64,000 nt of DNA from assembly GCF_000719515.1 (NCBI RefSeq), contig NZ_JOGR01000013.1:186001-250000 (forward strand). Reading direction: 5' to 3'. This document shows positions 24,210 through 33,149 of this stretch, piece by piece. Each line of letters starts with the position of its first letter. Position 1 is the first letter of the stretch. A model generated the notes under the pieces. The model was given only the letters and a program-made list of their open reading frames with translations. It was not told the DNA's origin and did no database searches. Source of the stretch: Glycomyces sp. NRRL B-16210. GTDB lineage: Bacteria > Actinomycetota > Actinomycetes > Mycobacteriales > Micromonosporaceae. Made by a program: the position numbers and the translations under genes.

Positions 24210-25577
24210 ATGGACGCACCTGGCTTGTTCGAAATCAATGGCCCGCAGGAACCGCGGCAATCGGGGATCCTCGGCACGGGCTCGGCCACCGGCGACGAGC
24301 CGCTGGCCGTGCGGATGCGCCCGCGGGCCCTGGACGAGCTGGTCGGCCAGGACCACCTGCTCGGGCCCGGCTCGCCGCTGCGCCAGGTGGTCGAGGGCCG
24401 CCAGCCGCTGTCGGTGATCCTGTGGGGCCCGCCAGGCTCCGGCAAGACCACCATCGCGCACCTGGTCGCCCAGTCCGGCGACCGGCGCTTCAGGGCGATG
24501 TCGGCGCTCAACTCCGGCGTCAAGGACGTGCGCGCCGCGATCGACGAGGCCCGCCGCGTGCGCCGCACCGGCGGCCCGCAGACGATCCTGTTCATCGACG
24601 AGGTCCACCGCTTCACCAAGACCCAGCAGGACTCCCTGCTCGGGGCCGTCGAGGACCGCACGATCACGCTTCTGGCCGCGACCACCGAGAACCCCTACTT
24701 CTCCGTGGTCCCGCCGCTGGTCAGCCGCTGCGTGCTCCTGACGCTGCGCGAACTCGACGCGACCGACGTCGGCGAACTGGTCGACCGCGCCGTCGCCGAC
24801 GAGCGCGGCCTGAACGGCGAGGTCACGCTCGAACCCGAGGCCCGCGACCACCTGGTCCGCACCGCCGCCGGGGACGCCCGCAAGGCCCTGACCGCCCTGG
24901 AGGCCGCCGCGCTCTCGGTCGAGCCCGGCGCCCAGATCACCGTCGCCGTGGTCGAGGCCGCCATCGACACCGCCGCGGTCCGCTACGACCGCGACGGCGA
25001 CGGCCACTACGACGTCGCCAGCGCCTTCATCAAGAGCCTCCGCGGCTCGGACGTCGACGCGGCGATGCACTACCTGGCGCGCATGGTCGTCGCCGGCGAG
25101 GACCCCCGGTTCATCGCCCGCCGCCTGGTCGTCTTCGCCTCCGAGGACATCGGCATGGCCGATCCGACGGCGCTCCAGACCGCGACGGCCGCGGCGACGG
25201 CCGTCGAGCGGATCGGGATGCCCGAGGCCCGCATCAACCTCGCTCAGGCGGTCGCGCACCTGGCGACGGCCCCGAAGTCGAACGCGGTCATCATGGCGAT
25301 CGACGAGGCGATCGGCGACGTGCGCAAAGGCAAGATCGGCCCGGTCCCGCCGGACCTGCGCGACGCGCACTACAAGGGCGCGGGGGACCTGGGGCACGGC
25401 AAGGCGTACGTCTACCCGCACGACGACCCGCGCGGGGTCGTGCCGCAGCGGTACGCGCCGGACGTGGTCGCCGGGCGCGACTACTACCGCCCGACGCGCC
25501 ACGGCCGCGAGGCCGAGATCGCCGACCGGCTGGAGAAGCTGCGCGGGATCGTCCGGAGGCGGACCGATGACGCTTGA
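24210..25577 (+). CDS. rarA: Replication-associated recombination protein RarA
   Basis: AAA+ ATPase, 455 aa, of the RarA/MgsA/WRNIP1 family, acting at stalled replication forks. It has Walker A GPPGSGKTT near residue 75, Walker B ILFIDEVHRF near 130, and sensor 1 AATTENP. The C-terminal tetramerisation region reads DVDAAMHYLARM, EDPRFIARRLVVFASEDIG and HGKAYVYPHDDPRG, all typical. ATG 24210 is chosen. A TACGCT element ends 9 nt upstream and no Shine-Dalgarno is clear; an ATG at 24168 would add 14 residues. The next gene overlaps its end by 11 bp. Confidence 0.94.
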   Translation: MDAPGLFEINGPQEPRQSGILGTGSATGDEPLAVRMRPRALDELVGQDHLLGPGSPLRQVVEGRQPLSVILWGPPGSGKTTIAHLVAQSGDRRFRAMSALNSGVKDVRAAIDEARRVRRTGGPQTILFIDEVHRFTKTQQDSLLGAVEDRTITLLAATTENPYFSVVPPLVSRCVLLTLRELDATDVGELVDRAVADERGLNGEVTLEPEARDHLVRTAAGDARKALTALEAAALSVEPGAQITVAVVEAAIDTAAVRYDRDGDGHYDVASAFIKSLRGSDVDAAMHYLARMVVAGEDPRFIARRLVVFASEDIGMADPTALQTATAAATAVERIGMPEARINLAQAVAHLATAPKSNAVIMAIDEAIGDVRKGKIGPVPPDLRDAHYKGAGDLGHGKAYVYPHDDPRGVVPQRYAPDVVAGRDYYRPTRHGREAEIADRLEKLRGIVRRRTDDA

Positions 25578-26184
25578 GCGGCGCCCGAGCCCGGTGCCGC
25601 GCCGTCCCGAACCGGAGCGGTCGGAGGCCGACCGCATCGAGGAGCAGTCGAGCCGCCTCGCCTCGGACCTGGAGCGGACCGGGGACCGCATCGAGCGGCT
25701 GCGGTTGACCGTGGTCGCGGTGGCGGTCTCGGCGGTGGTGCTGGTGGCGGCGGTCCTGTGGGTGGGCCGGGCGGTCACGGTGGACCCGACGCGCCGGGCG
25801 GTGGACGAGTTGTCGGTGCCCGCCTGGGCGGCGCTGAGCGCCTCCGACGAGACGTACGGGAGCCGCTGGTGCGTGGGGGAGTGCCGGGTGCGGATGCGCA
25901 CCTGGACCTCCGAGGGGACCGTGGACGACACGGCGGGGGAGTACTGGCGGGCGATCTTGGAGGCGGGGTGGGTCCCGGCCGATCCGGCGCTGTGCGTGGG
26001 CGGTTCGGAGGAGGCCGGCTGCTACGTCCGCGACGAGCTGTACCTGGAGCTGTGGGTGGTCCCGCTGGAGTGCGAGGACCGCTATGCGCTGTGCGTCGGC
26101 TCGGAGGTGACCGCGGTCGTGGCCTCGCAGGCGGCGCTGCCGCGGCTGGCGGAGGACCGCCGGGAGCCGAGCGGATCGGCTTAG
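25567..26184 (+). CDS. Single-span membrane protein with Cys-rich outer domain, unknown
   Basis: 205 aa. A cytoplasmic N-terminus with a charged coiled-coil-like helix (about 20-46, RIEEQSSRLASDLERTGDRI) precedes one membrane helix (about 48-67). The outer domain carries six cysteines in WCVGEC, LCVGG, GCYV, LECEDRYALC, which would be suited to disulfides. It overlaps rarA by 11 bp, so it is co-translated with it. I do not recognise the family and the link with fork repair is only positional. Confidence 0.72.
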   Translation: MTLERRPSPVPRRPEPERSEADRIEEQSSRLASDLERTGDRIERLRLTVVAVAVSAVVLVAAVLWVGRAVTVDPTRRAVDELSVPAWAALSASDETYGSRWCVGECRVRMRTWTSEGTVDDTAGEYWRAILEAGWVPADPALCVGGSEEAGCYVRDELYLELWVVPLECEDRYALCVGSEVTAVVASQAALPRLAEDRREPSGSA

Positions 26185-26338
26185 GAGAGGCCCGGACACC
26201 CCGTTCCGGACCGTCCGCCCCGTTGCGCCGGATGTCCGGTCCAGCAGGGTAAGGTCGGAGCTGCGTCGCTCTTACGCGAATACCGGGATTTCCAGCCGCA
26301 CCGGTCGGTCAATGCTTCAGCAAAAAGGGGGAAGAGCT

Positions 26339-26848
26339 GTGCCAGGCGAGACGTTGGCAGTGGAGTTCACGAACGTGGGCCTCTGGGAAGTCGCCCTTCT
26401 GATCGTCGCGGTCGCGATCTTCATCGTCTCCTTGTGGCTCGCGGCGGGTCTGCTGCGCAAGGCCACCGGCACCCTCGACCGGGTCAACAGCGTGCTCGAC
26501 AAGGTCGACCACGAGATCGGCCCGATCCTGCGCAACGCGAACGCCACCCTCGACAACGTGAACTCCTCCCTCGTGCAGGTCGAAGGCGAGCTGGAGAAGG
26601 TCGGCGCCATCACCGAGAACGCCGCGCACGTCACCTCGAACGTCGCGAACGTGACGACCCTGGTCGCCTCCGCCATCGGCTCGCCGCTGGTCAAGGCCGC
26701 CGCGTTCGGGTTCGGTCTGCGCACCGCGGTCAAGAAGCGCAACCAGGGCGTCGACGAGGACCAGGTCCGCCGCATGGTGGAGGCCTCCCGGCAGACCAAG
26801 CGCGAGGCGAAGCGGGCCCGCAAGGCCCGCCGCCAGTCCGCCGAGTAA
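26339..26848 (+). CDS. DUF948 family membrane protein
   Basis: 169 aa. One N-terminal membrane helix (about residues 12-36) is followed by a long helical, coiled-coil-like stretch (residues about 40-105, with TLDRVNSVLDKVDHEIGPIL and repeated NxxxTLDNVN patterns). The C-terminus is very basic (KREAKRARKARRQ). This is the layout of DUF948 proteins, whose function is unknown. GTG 26339 is chosen because AAGGGGGAAG lies 7 nt upstream; an ATG at 26312 precedes that site. It begins the conserved actinobacterial run into alaS. Confidence 0.85.
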   Translation: MPGETLAVEFTNVGLWEVALLIVAVAIFIVSLWLAAGLLRKATGTLDRVNSVLDKVDHEIGPILRNANATLDNVNSSLVQVEGELEKVGAITENAAHVTSNVANVTTLVASAIGSPLVKAAAFGFGLRTAVKKRNQGVDEDQVRRMVEASRQTKREAKRARKARRQSAE

Positions 26849-26900
26849 AACGACTTTGCGCCGGTGCTGGGCATGGGCGAGGATCGAATGGGGAGCTCCC

Positions 26901-27191
26901 TTGTTGAAACGCATGATCTGGGTAGGCATCGGCATCGCGGTCGGCGTGGTCGCGGTCCGCAAGCTCACGAAGGCAGCGCACTCGGTCACTCCCGGCGGGG
27001 TCGCCGAGCGGGTGGGCGGCGCCGGTGCTGAAATGAAGGCGTCGCTCAAAGCGTTCTGGGCGGACGTCTCGGAGGCCAAGCAGGCCAAGGAGGCCGAGCT
27101 GTTCGACGCGATCGAGCGCGGCGAGGACCTCACGCCGCTGCTCTCCGACGACGAAGAAGAAGACCGGGCCTTGCAGGGCCGGCAGTACTAG
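26901..27191 (+). CDS. Small membrane protein upstream of alaS
   Basis: 96 aa. It starts MLKRMIWVGIGIAVGVVAVRKLTKAA, one short membrane helix with a basic edge, followed by a charged region (about 40-96) rich in Glu and Asp. TTG 26901 is preferred, since homologues usually begin M-L-K-R; TTG 26904 is also possible. GGGGAG lies 5 nt upstream. Proteins like this regularly accompany DUF948 and alaS in actinobacteria. No function is known. The stop is 20 bp before the alaS start. Confidence 0.8.
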   Translation: MLKRMIWVGIGIAVGVVAVRKLTKAAHSVTPGGVAERVGGAGAEMKASLKAFWADVSEAKQAKEAELFDAIERGEDLTPLLSDDEEEDRALQGRQY

Positions 27192-27210
27192 TCCTTGAAG
27201 GAGGTGCCCC

Positions 27211-29892
27211 ATGGAGACCGCTGAAATCCAACGCCGGTTTCTGAAGTTCTTCGAGTCCAATGGCCATACGGTGGTCCCCAGCGCACCGCTGCCGGCGATC
27301 GAGGACCCGAACCTGCTGTTCATCAACGCCGGCATGGTCCAGTTCGTGCCGTATTTCCTGGGGCAGGCCGCTCCGCCTTGGGACCGGGCGACGTCGGTGC
27401 AGAAGTGCCTGCGCACCCCCGACATCGAGGAGGTCGGCAAGACCTCCCGCCACGGCACGTTCTTCCAGATGAACGGGAACTTCTCCTTCGGGGACTACTT
27501 CAAGGAGCAGGCGATCCGCTTCGCCTGGGACCTGTCGACCGGCCCGGTCGAGCAGGGCGGGTACGGCCTCGACGGCGACCGCATCTGGGCCACGGTCTAC
27601 CTCGACGACGACGAGTCGATCGAGATCTGGCACAAGCAGATCGGGCTGCCGCTGGACCGCATCGTGCGCCGCGGCCAGGCCGACAACATGTGGTCGATGG
27701 GCATCCCCGGCCCGTGCGGGCCCTGCTCGGAGCTGTACTACGACCGCGGTCCCGCCTACGGCGCGGACGGCGGCCCCGAGGTGGACGAGGACCGCTTCCT
27801 CGAGTTCTGGAACCTCGTGTTCATGCAGCAGGAGCGCGGCGCGGGCCCGGCGAAGACCGACTACGAGATCCTCGGCGACCTGCCGAAGAAGAACATCGAC
27901 ACCGGCATGGGGCTGGAGCGCATGGCCGCGCTCCTCCAGGGCGTCGACAACATGTACGAGACCGACCAGGTCCGCCCGATCATCGACAAGGCCTCGGAGC
28001 TCACCGGCAAGCGCTACGGCGTCTCGACCTCCCAGACCGCCTCGGAGTCCCACCCCGACGACGTGCGCTTCCGCATCATCGCCGACCACGTCCGGTCGAG
28101 CCTGATGCTCATCGGCGACGGCGTCGTGCCCTCCAACGAGGGCCGCGGCTACGTGCTGCGCCGCATCATGCGCCGCGCGATCCGCTCGGTGCGCCTGCTC
28201 GGCTACGACAAGCCGGCGATGCCCGAGCTCCTGCCGGTCGCGATGGAGCGCATGGCGACCGCCTACCCCGAGCTGCGCCAGGACTTCGACCGGATCTCCT
28301 CCTACGCCTACGGCGAGGAGGAGGCGTTCCTCAAGACCCTCAAGCACGGCACGACGATCCTCGACGTCGCCGTGACCGAGACCAAGGCCGAGGGCGGCGC
28401 GACCCTCTCCGGCTCCAAGGCCTTCGAGCTGCACGACACGTACGGCTTCCCGATCGACCTGACCCTGGAGATGGCCGAGGAGCAGGGCCTGTCGGTCGAC
28501 CAGGACGGCTTCCGCCGGCTCATGACCGAGCAGCGCCAGAGGGCGAAGGCCGACGCGGCCTCCCGCAAGACCGGCCACGCCGACCTGTCCGCGTACTGGC
28601 AGCTCCTCCAGGAGCAGGGACCCACGGACTGGAAGGCCTACGAGGCCCTCGAGACCGAGTCGCGCGTCATCGGCCTGCTGTCCGAAGGGCAGCCGGTGCC
28701 GGTCGCGAAGGCCGGGCAGATCGTTGAGGTCGTGCTCGACCGGACCCCGTTCTACGCCGAGTCCGGCGGCCAGCACGCCGACGCGGGCAAGCTCGTCGGC
28801 CCGAACCTCTCCGCCGAGGTCCTCGACGTGCAGCGCCCGGTCAAGAAGCTCGTGGTCCACCAGGTCCGCGTCCTCGAAGGCGAACTCGTCCTCGACGACA
28901 AGGTCGAGGCGACCGTGGACGCGGAGTGGCGCCTCGGCGCCCGCCAGGCCCACTCGGGCACGCACGTGGTCCACGCGGCCCTGCGCGAGGTGCTCGGCCC
29001 CTCGGCGCTCCAGTCCGGCTCGTTCAACCGGCCCGGCTACCTGCGCCTGGACTTCTCGTGGCGCTCCAAGCTCTCGGACGAGACCCGCAGCGAGATCGAG
29101 GAGGTCTCCAACCGGGCCGTCCGCGACGACCTGCCGGTCGCCGTCAAGTACATGACGCTCCCCGAGGCGAAGGACTTCGGCGCGGTCGCGCTGTTCGGCG
29201 AGACCTACGACGAGACCGTCCGCGTCGTGGAGATCGGCGGCCCCTGGTCGCGCGAGCTCTGCGGCGGCACGCACGTGTCGCACTCGGCCCAGATCGGCCC
29301 GCTCGTGCTCACCGGGGAGTCCTCGGTCGGCTCGGGCCAGCGCCGCGTCGAGGCCGCCACCGGCATGGAGGCCTACCGCTACCTCGCGCGCGAGCGGGAC
29401 CTCGTCTCGCAGATCGCCGAGGAGATCGGTGCGCAGCGCGGCGACGTGCTCGAACGCGTCCGCGCGATCCTCCAGCGCACGAAGGACGCCGAGCGCGAGC
29501 TCGCGAACCTCCAGGCGAAGGCCGTCTCCGGCCGCGCCGCGGAGTTCGCCGCCGCCGCGAAGCAGGTCGGCGCCGTCAAGGTCGCCGCGATCCAGGCGCC
29601 CGAGGGCACCAAGGGCGGCGACGTGCGCAACCTCGCCACCCAGATCCGCGGGCACCTGCCCGACGGCGAGTCCGGCGTGGCCGCGGTCGTCGCCACCGCC
29701 GGCGGCAAGGCCAGCATCGTCGTCGCCGTCAACGGCGCCGCGAAGGCCCAGGGCGTCTCGGCGCAGTCCCTCGTCAAGTCCGCGCTGTCGGGCAAGGGCG
29801 GCGGCAACGACGAGATCGCCCAGGGCGGCGGCGTCCCCGCCGACCAGGCCCCGCAGCTGCTCGACGCGGTCGTCCGCGCGATCACCGCGTGA
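27211..29892 (+). CDS. alaS: Alanyl-tRNA synthetase
   Basis: 893-aa class II synthetase that charges tRNA-Ala. The catalytic domain is at the N-terminus (RRFLKFFESNGHTVVPSAPL, SRHGTFFQMNGNFSFGDYF). The editing domain has the zinc-binding pairs HSGTH and CGGTH (near residues 595 and 690), which clear mischarged Ser and Gly. A C-terminal coiled region and a C-Ala domain (GGGGNDEIAQGGG) follow. AAGGAGG precedes ATG 27211. Its TGA overlaps the ruvX ATG (TGATG). Confidence 0.98.
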   Translation: METAEIQRRFLKFFESNGHTVVPSAPLPAIEDPNLLFINAGMVQFVPYFLGQAAPPWDRATSVQKCLRTPDIEEVGKTSRHGTFFQMNGNFSFGDYFKEQAIRFAWDLSTGPVEQGGYGLDGDRIWATVYLDDDESIEIWHKQIGLPLDRIVRRGQADNMWSMGIPGPCGPCSELYYDRGPAYGADGGPEVDEDRFLEFWNLVFMQQERGAGPAKTDYEILGDLPKKNIDTGMGLERMAALLQGVDNMYETDQVRPIIDKASELTGKRYGVSTSQTASESHPDDVRFRIIADHVRSSLMLIGDGVVPSNEGRGYVLRRIMRRAIRSVRLLGYDKPAMPELLPVAMERMATAYPELRQDFDRISSYAYGEEEAFLKTLKHGTTILDVAVTETKAEGGATLSGSKAFELHDTYGFPIDLTLEMAEEQGLSVDQDGFRRLMTEQRQRAKADAASRKTGHADLSAYWQLLQEQGPTDWKAYEALETESRVIGLLSEGQPVPVAKAGQIVEVVLDRTPFYAESGGQHADAGKLVGPNLSAEVLDVQRPVKKLVVHQVRVLEGELVLDDKVEATVDAEWRLGARQAHSGTHVVHAALREVLGPSALQSGSFNRPGYLRLDFSWRSKLSDETRSEIEEVSNRAVRDDLPVAVKYMTLPEAKDFGAVALFGETYDETVRVVEIGGPWSRELCGGTHVSHSAQIGPLVLTGESSVGSGQRRVEAATGMEAYRYLARERDLVSQIAEEIGAQRGDVLERVRAILQRTKDAERELANLQAKAVSGRAAEFAAAAKQVGAVKVAAIQAPEGTKGGDVRNLATQIRGHLPDGESGVAAVVATAGGKASIVVAVNGAAKAQGVSAQSLVKSALSGKGGGNDEIAQGGGVPADQAPQLLDAVVRAITA

Positions 29893-30383
29893 TGGAACCC
29901 GAAGACGGCCCCGCCGCCACCCCGCCCGAACCGGGCGAATGGCGGCGGGGCCGCCGTCTCGGCATCGACCTCGGCAAGGCCCGCATCGGCGTCGCCGTGT
30001 GCGATCCCGACGGCCTCCTCGCGACCCCCGTTGCGACCGTCCGTCGCGATATGAGGACGTCCAGTGGAGACATTCCCTCCGATATCCGCGAAATAGCCGA
30101 AACGGCCCGGGAATACGATGTGGTCGAAATCGTGGTCGGCCTACCCGTTACTCTTTCGGGTGAGGAGGGGCCGGCCGCGGCTCACACCCGCGCCTGGGTG
30201 GAGCGGTTCGCCGACCACGTCTCACCCGTTCCGGTGTCCTTGACCGACGAGCGCATGACCACCGCCGTCGCCACCCGCAGACTCAATGAAGGCGGCGTGC
30301 GCGGCAGCCGGAAGCGCTCGATCGTCGACCAGGCCGCCGCGGTGGAGATCCTCCAGCATTGGTTGGACCGGCGGCGGAGGTAG
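29892..30383 (+). CDS. ruvX: Holliday-junction resolvase-like RuvX/YqgF
   Basis: 163-aa RNase H-fold nuclease. The first catalytic strand is RRLGIDLGKARIGVAV (Asp about 26). The second part has IVVGLPVTLSGEEG, and a C-terminal DERMTTAVATRRL and SIVDQAAAVEILQHWL carry the other acidic residues. YqgF processes 16S rRNA ends in some bacteria and is proposed to resolve junctions. It has a longer N-terminus than E. coli YqgF (about 20 residues, Pro/Glu rich). It is coupled to alaS at TGATG and lies 8 bp before mltG. Confidence 0.93.
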   Translation: MEPEDGPAATPPEPGEWRRGRRLGIDLGKARIGVAVCDPDGLLATPVATVRRDMRTSSGDIPSDIREIAETAREYDVVEIVVGLPVTLSGEEGPAAAHTRAWVERFADHVSPVPVSLTDERMTTAVATRRLNEGGVRGSRKRSIVDQAAAVEILQHWLDRRRR

Positions 30384-30391
30384 AGAACAGG

Positions 30392-31660
30392 ATGCTCGGC
30401 GATTTCAGGACCGAGGACGAGCGCGACGCGGCGCCCCGGCGCCACCGCCGCAAGGACTCCGGTCGCTCCCTGATCGCCATGACCCTGGTCGTGGCCCTGT
30501 TCGGCATCCTGGGCGTCGGCGGCTGGTGGGCGTACAACAACGTCATCAAGGAGTACTTCATCGCCGAGGACTACGCCGGGACCGGCAACGGCGTCGAGGT
30601 CGTCGTCACCGTCCAGGACGGCTGGTTCGTCTCCGACATCGCCAACCACCTCTACGAGCAGGGCGTGGTCGCCTCCGCGAAGGCCTTCGTGAACGCCTCC
30701 GAGGACGACGGCGACTCCGGCACCCTCATCCAGCCGGGCACCTACCTCATGGAGGGCGAGATGTCGGCCGCCGCCGCGCTCGACCATCTGACGACCCCCG
30801 AGAACCGCCTCACCAACGCGGTGACCATCCCCGAGGGCTACCGCATCTTCGAGGTCTTCCAGCGGCTCTCGGAGCACACCGGCGTCCCCGTCGAGGACTT
30901 CGAGGCCGCCGCGGAGGACCCCGAGGCGCTCGGCATCGACCCGATCTGGTTCGAGGGCTTCTCCGACCGCCAGTTCAAATCCGTCGAGGGCTTCCTGTTC
31001 CCGGCCACCTACGAGTTCTCCGACGAGATGACCGCCGACGAGATGCTCCGGGAGATGATCAGGAAGTTCAACGAGACGATCGACCAGCTCGGCTTCCTCG
31101 AGGACCTCCAGAACATCCCGAACCCCGACCCCGGCTACGACCCGAGCGCGATGGAGAACCAGACCTTCTACCCGCCGACGAACGGCGAGTTCAAGATCTA
31201 CCCGTGGATGGCCCTCCAGGTCGCCTCGATCATCCAGTCCGAATCGGGCATCCCCACCGACGACCCCAAGATCGCCCAGGTCATGTACAACAAGATGTAC
31301 CTCAACCCGTACGAGCACGAGCAGACCAACTGCAACTGCTTCGAGAGCGAGGCGATCTGGAACTACGGACGCCTGCTCAACGGCGAAGAGGCGCTCACCT
31401 CCGGCGAAGAGGTCAACTGGTACGACCTCATGCGCGACCCCGACAACCCGTGGGCCCCCAGCGCCAAAGAGCAGGCCGGCTACCTGCCCAGCGCCATCTC
31501 CAACCCCGGCGCCGCCGCCCTGGACGCCGCCGCGAACCCCGAACCGGGCGACTGGCTGTTCTTCGTGACCGCCTACGACGACGGCAGCGCCCTGTTCGCG
31601 CACCTCTACAGCGATCACCAGGAGAACATCAAGGTCGCCGAAGCGAACGGCATCCAGTGA
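30392..31660 (+). CDS. mltG: Endolytic transglycosylase MltG
   Basis: Membrane-anchored peptidoglycan lyase, 422 aa, which cuts nascent glycan strands and sets their length. A cytoplasmic basic N-terminus precedes one membrane helix (about residues 27-46). A LysM-like subdomain follows (VVVTVQDGWFVSDIANHLYEQGVV), then the YceG domain with EGFLFPATYEF and the catalytic Glu in ASIIQSESG. The C-terminus has GYLPSAISNPG and DWLFFVTAYDDGSALFA. ATG 30392 has AGAGAACAGG upstream. It is coupled with ruvX upstream and overlaps aroE by one base (TGATG). Confidence 0.94.
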   Translation: MLGDFRTEDERDAAPRRHRRKDSGRSLIAMTLVVALFGILGVGGWWAYNNVIKEYFIAEDYAGTGNGVEVVVTVQDGWFVSDIANHLYEQGVVASAKAFVNASEDDGDSGTLIQPGTYLMEGEMSAAAALDHLTTPENRLTNAVTIPEGYRIFEVFQRLSEHTGVPVEDFEAAAEDPEALGIDPIWFEGFSDRQFKSVEGFLFPATYEFSDEMTADEMLREMIRKFNETIDQLGFLEDLQNIPNPDPGYDPSAMENQTFYPPTNGEFKIYPWMALQVASIIQSESGIPTDDPKIAQVMYNKMYLNPYEHEQTNCNCFESEAIWNYGRLLNGEEALTSGEEVNWYDLMRDPDNPWAPSAKEQAGYLPSAISNPGAAALDAAANPEPGDWLFFVTAYDDGSALFAHLYSDHQENIKVAEANGIQ

Positions 31661-32481
31661 TGCGCGCGGCGGTCCTCGGCAAGCCCATCGAGCACTCGCT
31701 CTCGCCGGTCATCCACACCGCCGGCTACAAGGCAGCCGGACTCGGCGACTGGACGTATAGCAGGCACGAATGCGACGAGCCCGCGCTCGCCCGCTTCGTG
31801 GACTCCCTCGACGAGACCTGGGCCGGGCTCTCGCTCACCATGCCGCTCAAGGAGATCGCCCTCGCCGTCGCCGACGAGGCCACGCCCGTGGCCGAGGCGA
31901 TCGGCGCGGCGAACACGCTCGTTCTGCGAGACGGGCGCCGCCTCGCCGACAACACCGACGCGCCCGGGATCGTGGACGCGCTGGCCGGGATCGGCCTGGT
32001 CGCCGCCGAGGAGGTCGCCGTCCTCGGCGCGGGCGGCTCGGCGCGCGGCTCGCTCGCCGCGGCCCGCCAGCTCGGTGCGGGCACCGTGACCGTGTACGCG
32101 CGCCGCCGCGAGGCCATCGCCGAACTCGAACCGGTCGCCGACCGCCTCGGCCTGCGGCTCAAGGCCGCGAGCTGGGAGGAGGCCGTGCTCGCCGGGCGCG
32201 CCGACCTCGTCATCGCGACCGTCCCCAAGGGCGTCACCGACGACCTCATCCTCGACTGGAACCCCGACGCGGTCCTGTTCGACATCCTCTACGACCCGTG
32301 GCCGACCCCGCTCGCGGCCGCCGCGCAGCGCGAGGGCGTGCGCGTCCTCGACGGGCTCGCGCTGCTGCTGGCGCAGGCGGTGCGGCAGTGGACGCAGTTC
32401 ACCGGGATCGATGCGGCGCCGGTGGCGGCCATGCGAAAGGCCCTGTACGAGGCCGCGGGGACCGTGCCCGCGGGACAATGA
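31660..32481 (+). CDS. aroE: Shikimate dehydrogenase
   Basis: NADPH-dependent reduction of 3-dehydroshikimate, the fourth step to chorismate. 273 aa. The substrate loop SLSPVIH lies near residue 13, the catalytic Lys is in TMPLKE (about 65), the Asp in NTDAPG, and the dinucleotide loop is GAGGSARG. The C-terminus has LDGLALLLAQAVRQWTQFTG. ATG 31660 overlaps the mltG stop. The usual next genes of the actinobacterial cluster (aroC, aroK, aroB) are not in this window; a DCC protein follows instead. Confidence 0.94.
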   Translation: MRAAVLGKPIEHSLSPVIHTAGYKAAGLGDWTYSRHECDEPALARFVDSLDETWAGLSLTMPLKEIALAVADEATPVAEAIGAANTLVLRDGRRLADNTDAPGIVDALAGIGLVAAEEVAVLGAGGSARGSLAAARQLGAGTVTVYARRREAIAELEPVADRLGLRLKAASWEEAVLAGRADLVIATVPKGVTDDLILDWNPDAVLFDILYDPWPTPLAAAAQREGVRVLDGLALLLAQAVRQWTQFTGIDAAPVAAMRKALYEAAGTVPAGQ

Positions 32482-32485
32482 GACC

Positions 32486-32917
32486 GTGAGGGCATCCCAG
32501 CACGACCCGGCTTCGCGGCAGGGCGATGCCCCCGGCCCGGTGTTCCTCTTCGACGGCGACTGCGCCTTCTGCACCAACTGCGCGCGGTTCCTCAAGCGCC
32601 GCGTGCGCACCGAGGCCCGGGTCCTCCCGTGGCAGTGGGCCGACCTCGACGCCCTCGGCGTCGAGCAGTCCGAGGCCGAAGCCGCGGTCCTATGGGTCGA
32701 GCCGCACCTTCGCAGGGCCGGTCCGGACGCGGTCGCGGTGCTGCTGCGCCGCGCGCAGTGGTACTGGAAGCCCTTCGGCGGGGTCCTGTCGCTCACACCC
32801 GTCTCGTGGCTCGCCTGGCCGGTCTACCGGCTCATCGCCCGCAACCGCCACCGCCTGCCCGGCGGCACCGCCGCGTGCTCGCTGCCGCAGTCCGAACGCG
32901 ACCGCCTCGGCGAATGA
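32486..32917 (+). CDS. DCC family (DUF393) thiol-disulfide oxidoreductase-like protein
   Basis: 143 aa. The family signature is at the N-terminus of the fold: VFLFDGDCAFCTNCARFLKRR, an early Asp followed by a C-x2-C pair as in thioredoxin-like proteins. Other family marks are the Trp-rich PWQWADLDALG, and AQWYWKPFGGVLSLTP near residue 90. DCC proteins are presumed redox proteins, but their substrates are unknown. GTG 32486 starts 4 nt after the aroE stop, so it belongs to the alaS operon. No gene is seen from 32918 to 33149. Confidence 0.88.
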   Translation: MRASQHDPASRQGDAPGPVFLFDGDCAFCTNCARFLKRRVRTEARVLPWQWADLDALGVEQSEAEAAVLWVEPHLRRAGPDAVAVLLRRAQWYWKPFGGVLSLTPVSWLAWPVYRLIARNRHRLPGGTAACSLPQSERDRLGE

Positions 32918-33137
32918 GCCGCGCCTTTTGCCCGGATTGGCGAGTTTCCTTCCGGCAGAACCGATCCAGCGATGTGACCTGATTCGCATTCGCCATTCCG
33001 GGCGCGGTGCGGAACCGCAGATGTCCCAGGCCCGCAAGCGCATTCCACCGCTGACCGGGGCGCGAACGCCCGCCTCCGGCGCCCGCCGCGCGTCCTAGGT
33101 CACGGAAAACGAGTGGCCCGCCCCCGCTGAATTTTCC

Positions 33138-33149
33138 TACCGTTGAGCC
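33138..33149 (+). promoter_or_regulatory. Putative -10 of a leaderless ABC-ATPase transcript
   Basis: TACCGT (33138-33143) lies 6 nt before ATG 33150, and there is no Shine-Dalgarno sequence. Transcription probably starts at the A of the ATG. Confidence 0.5.
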
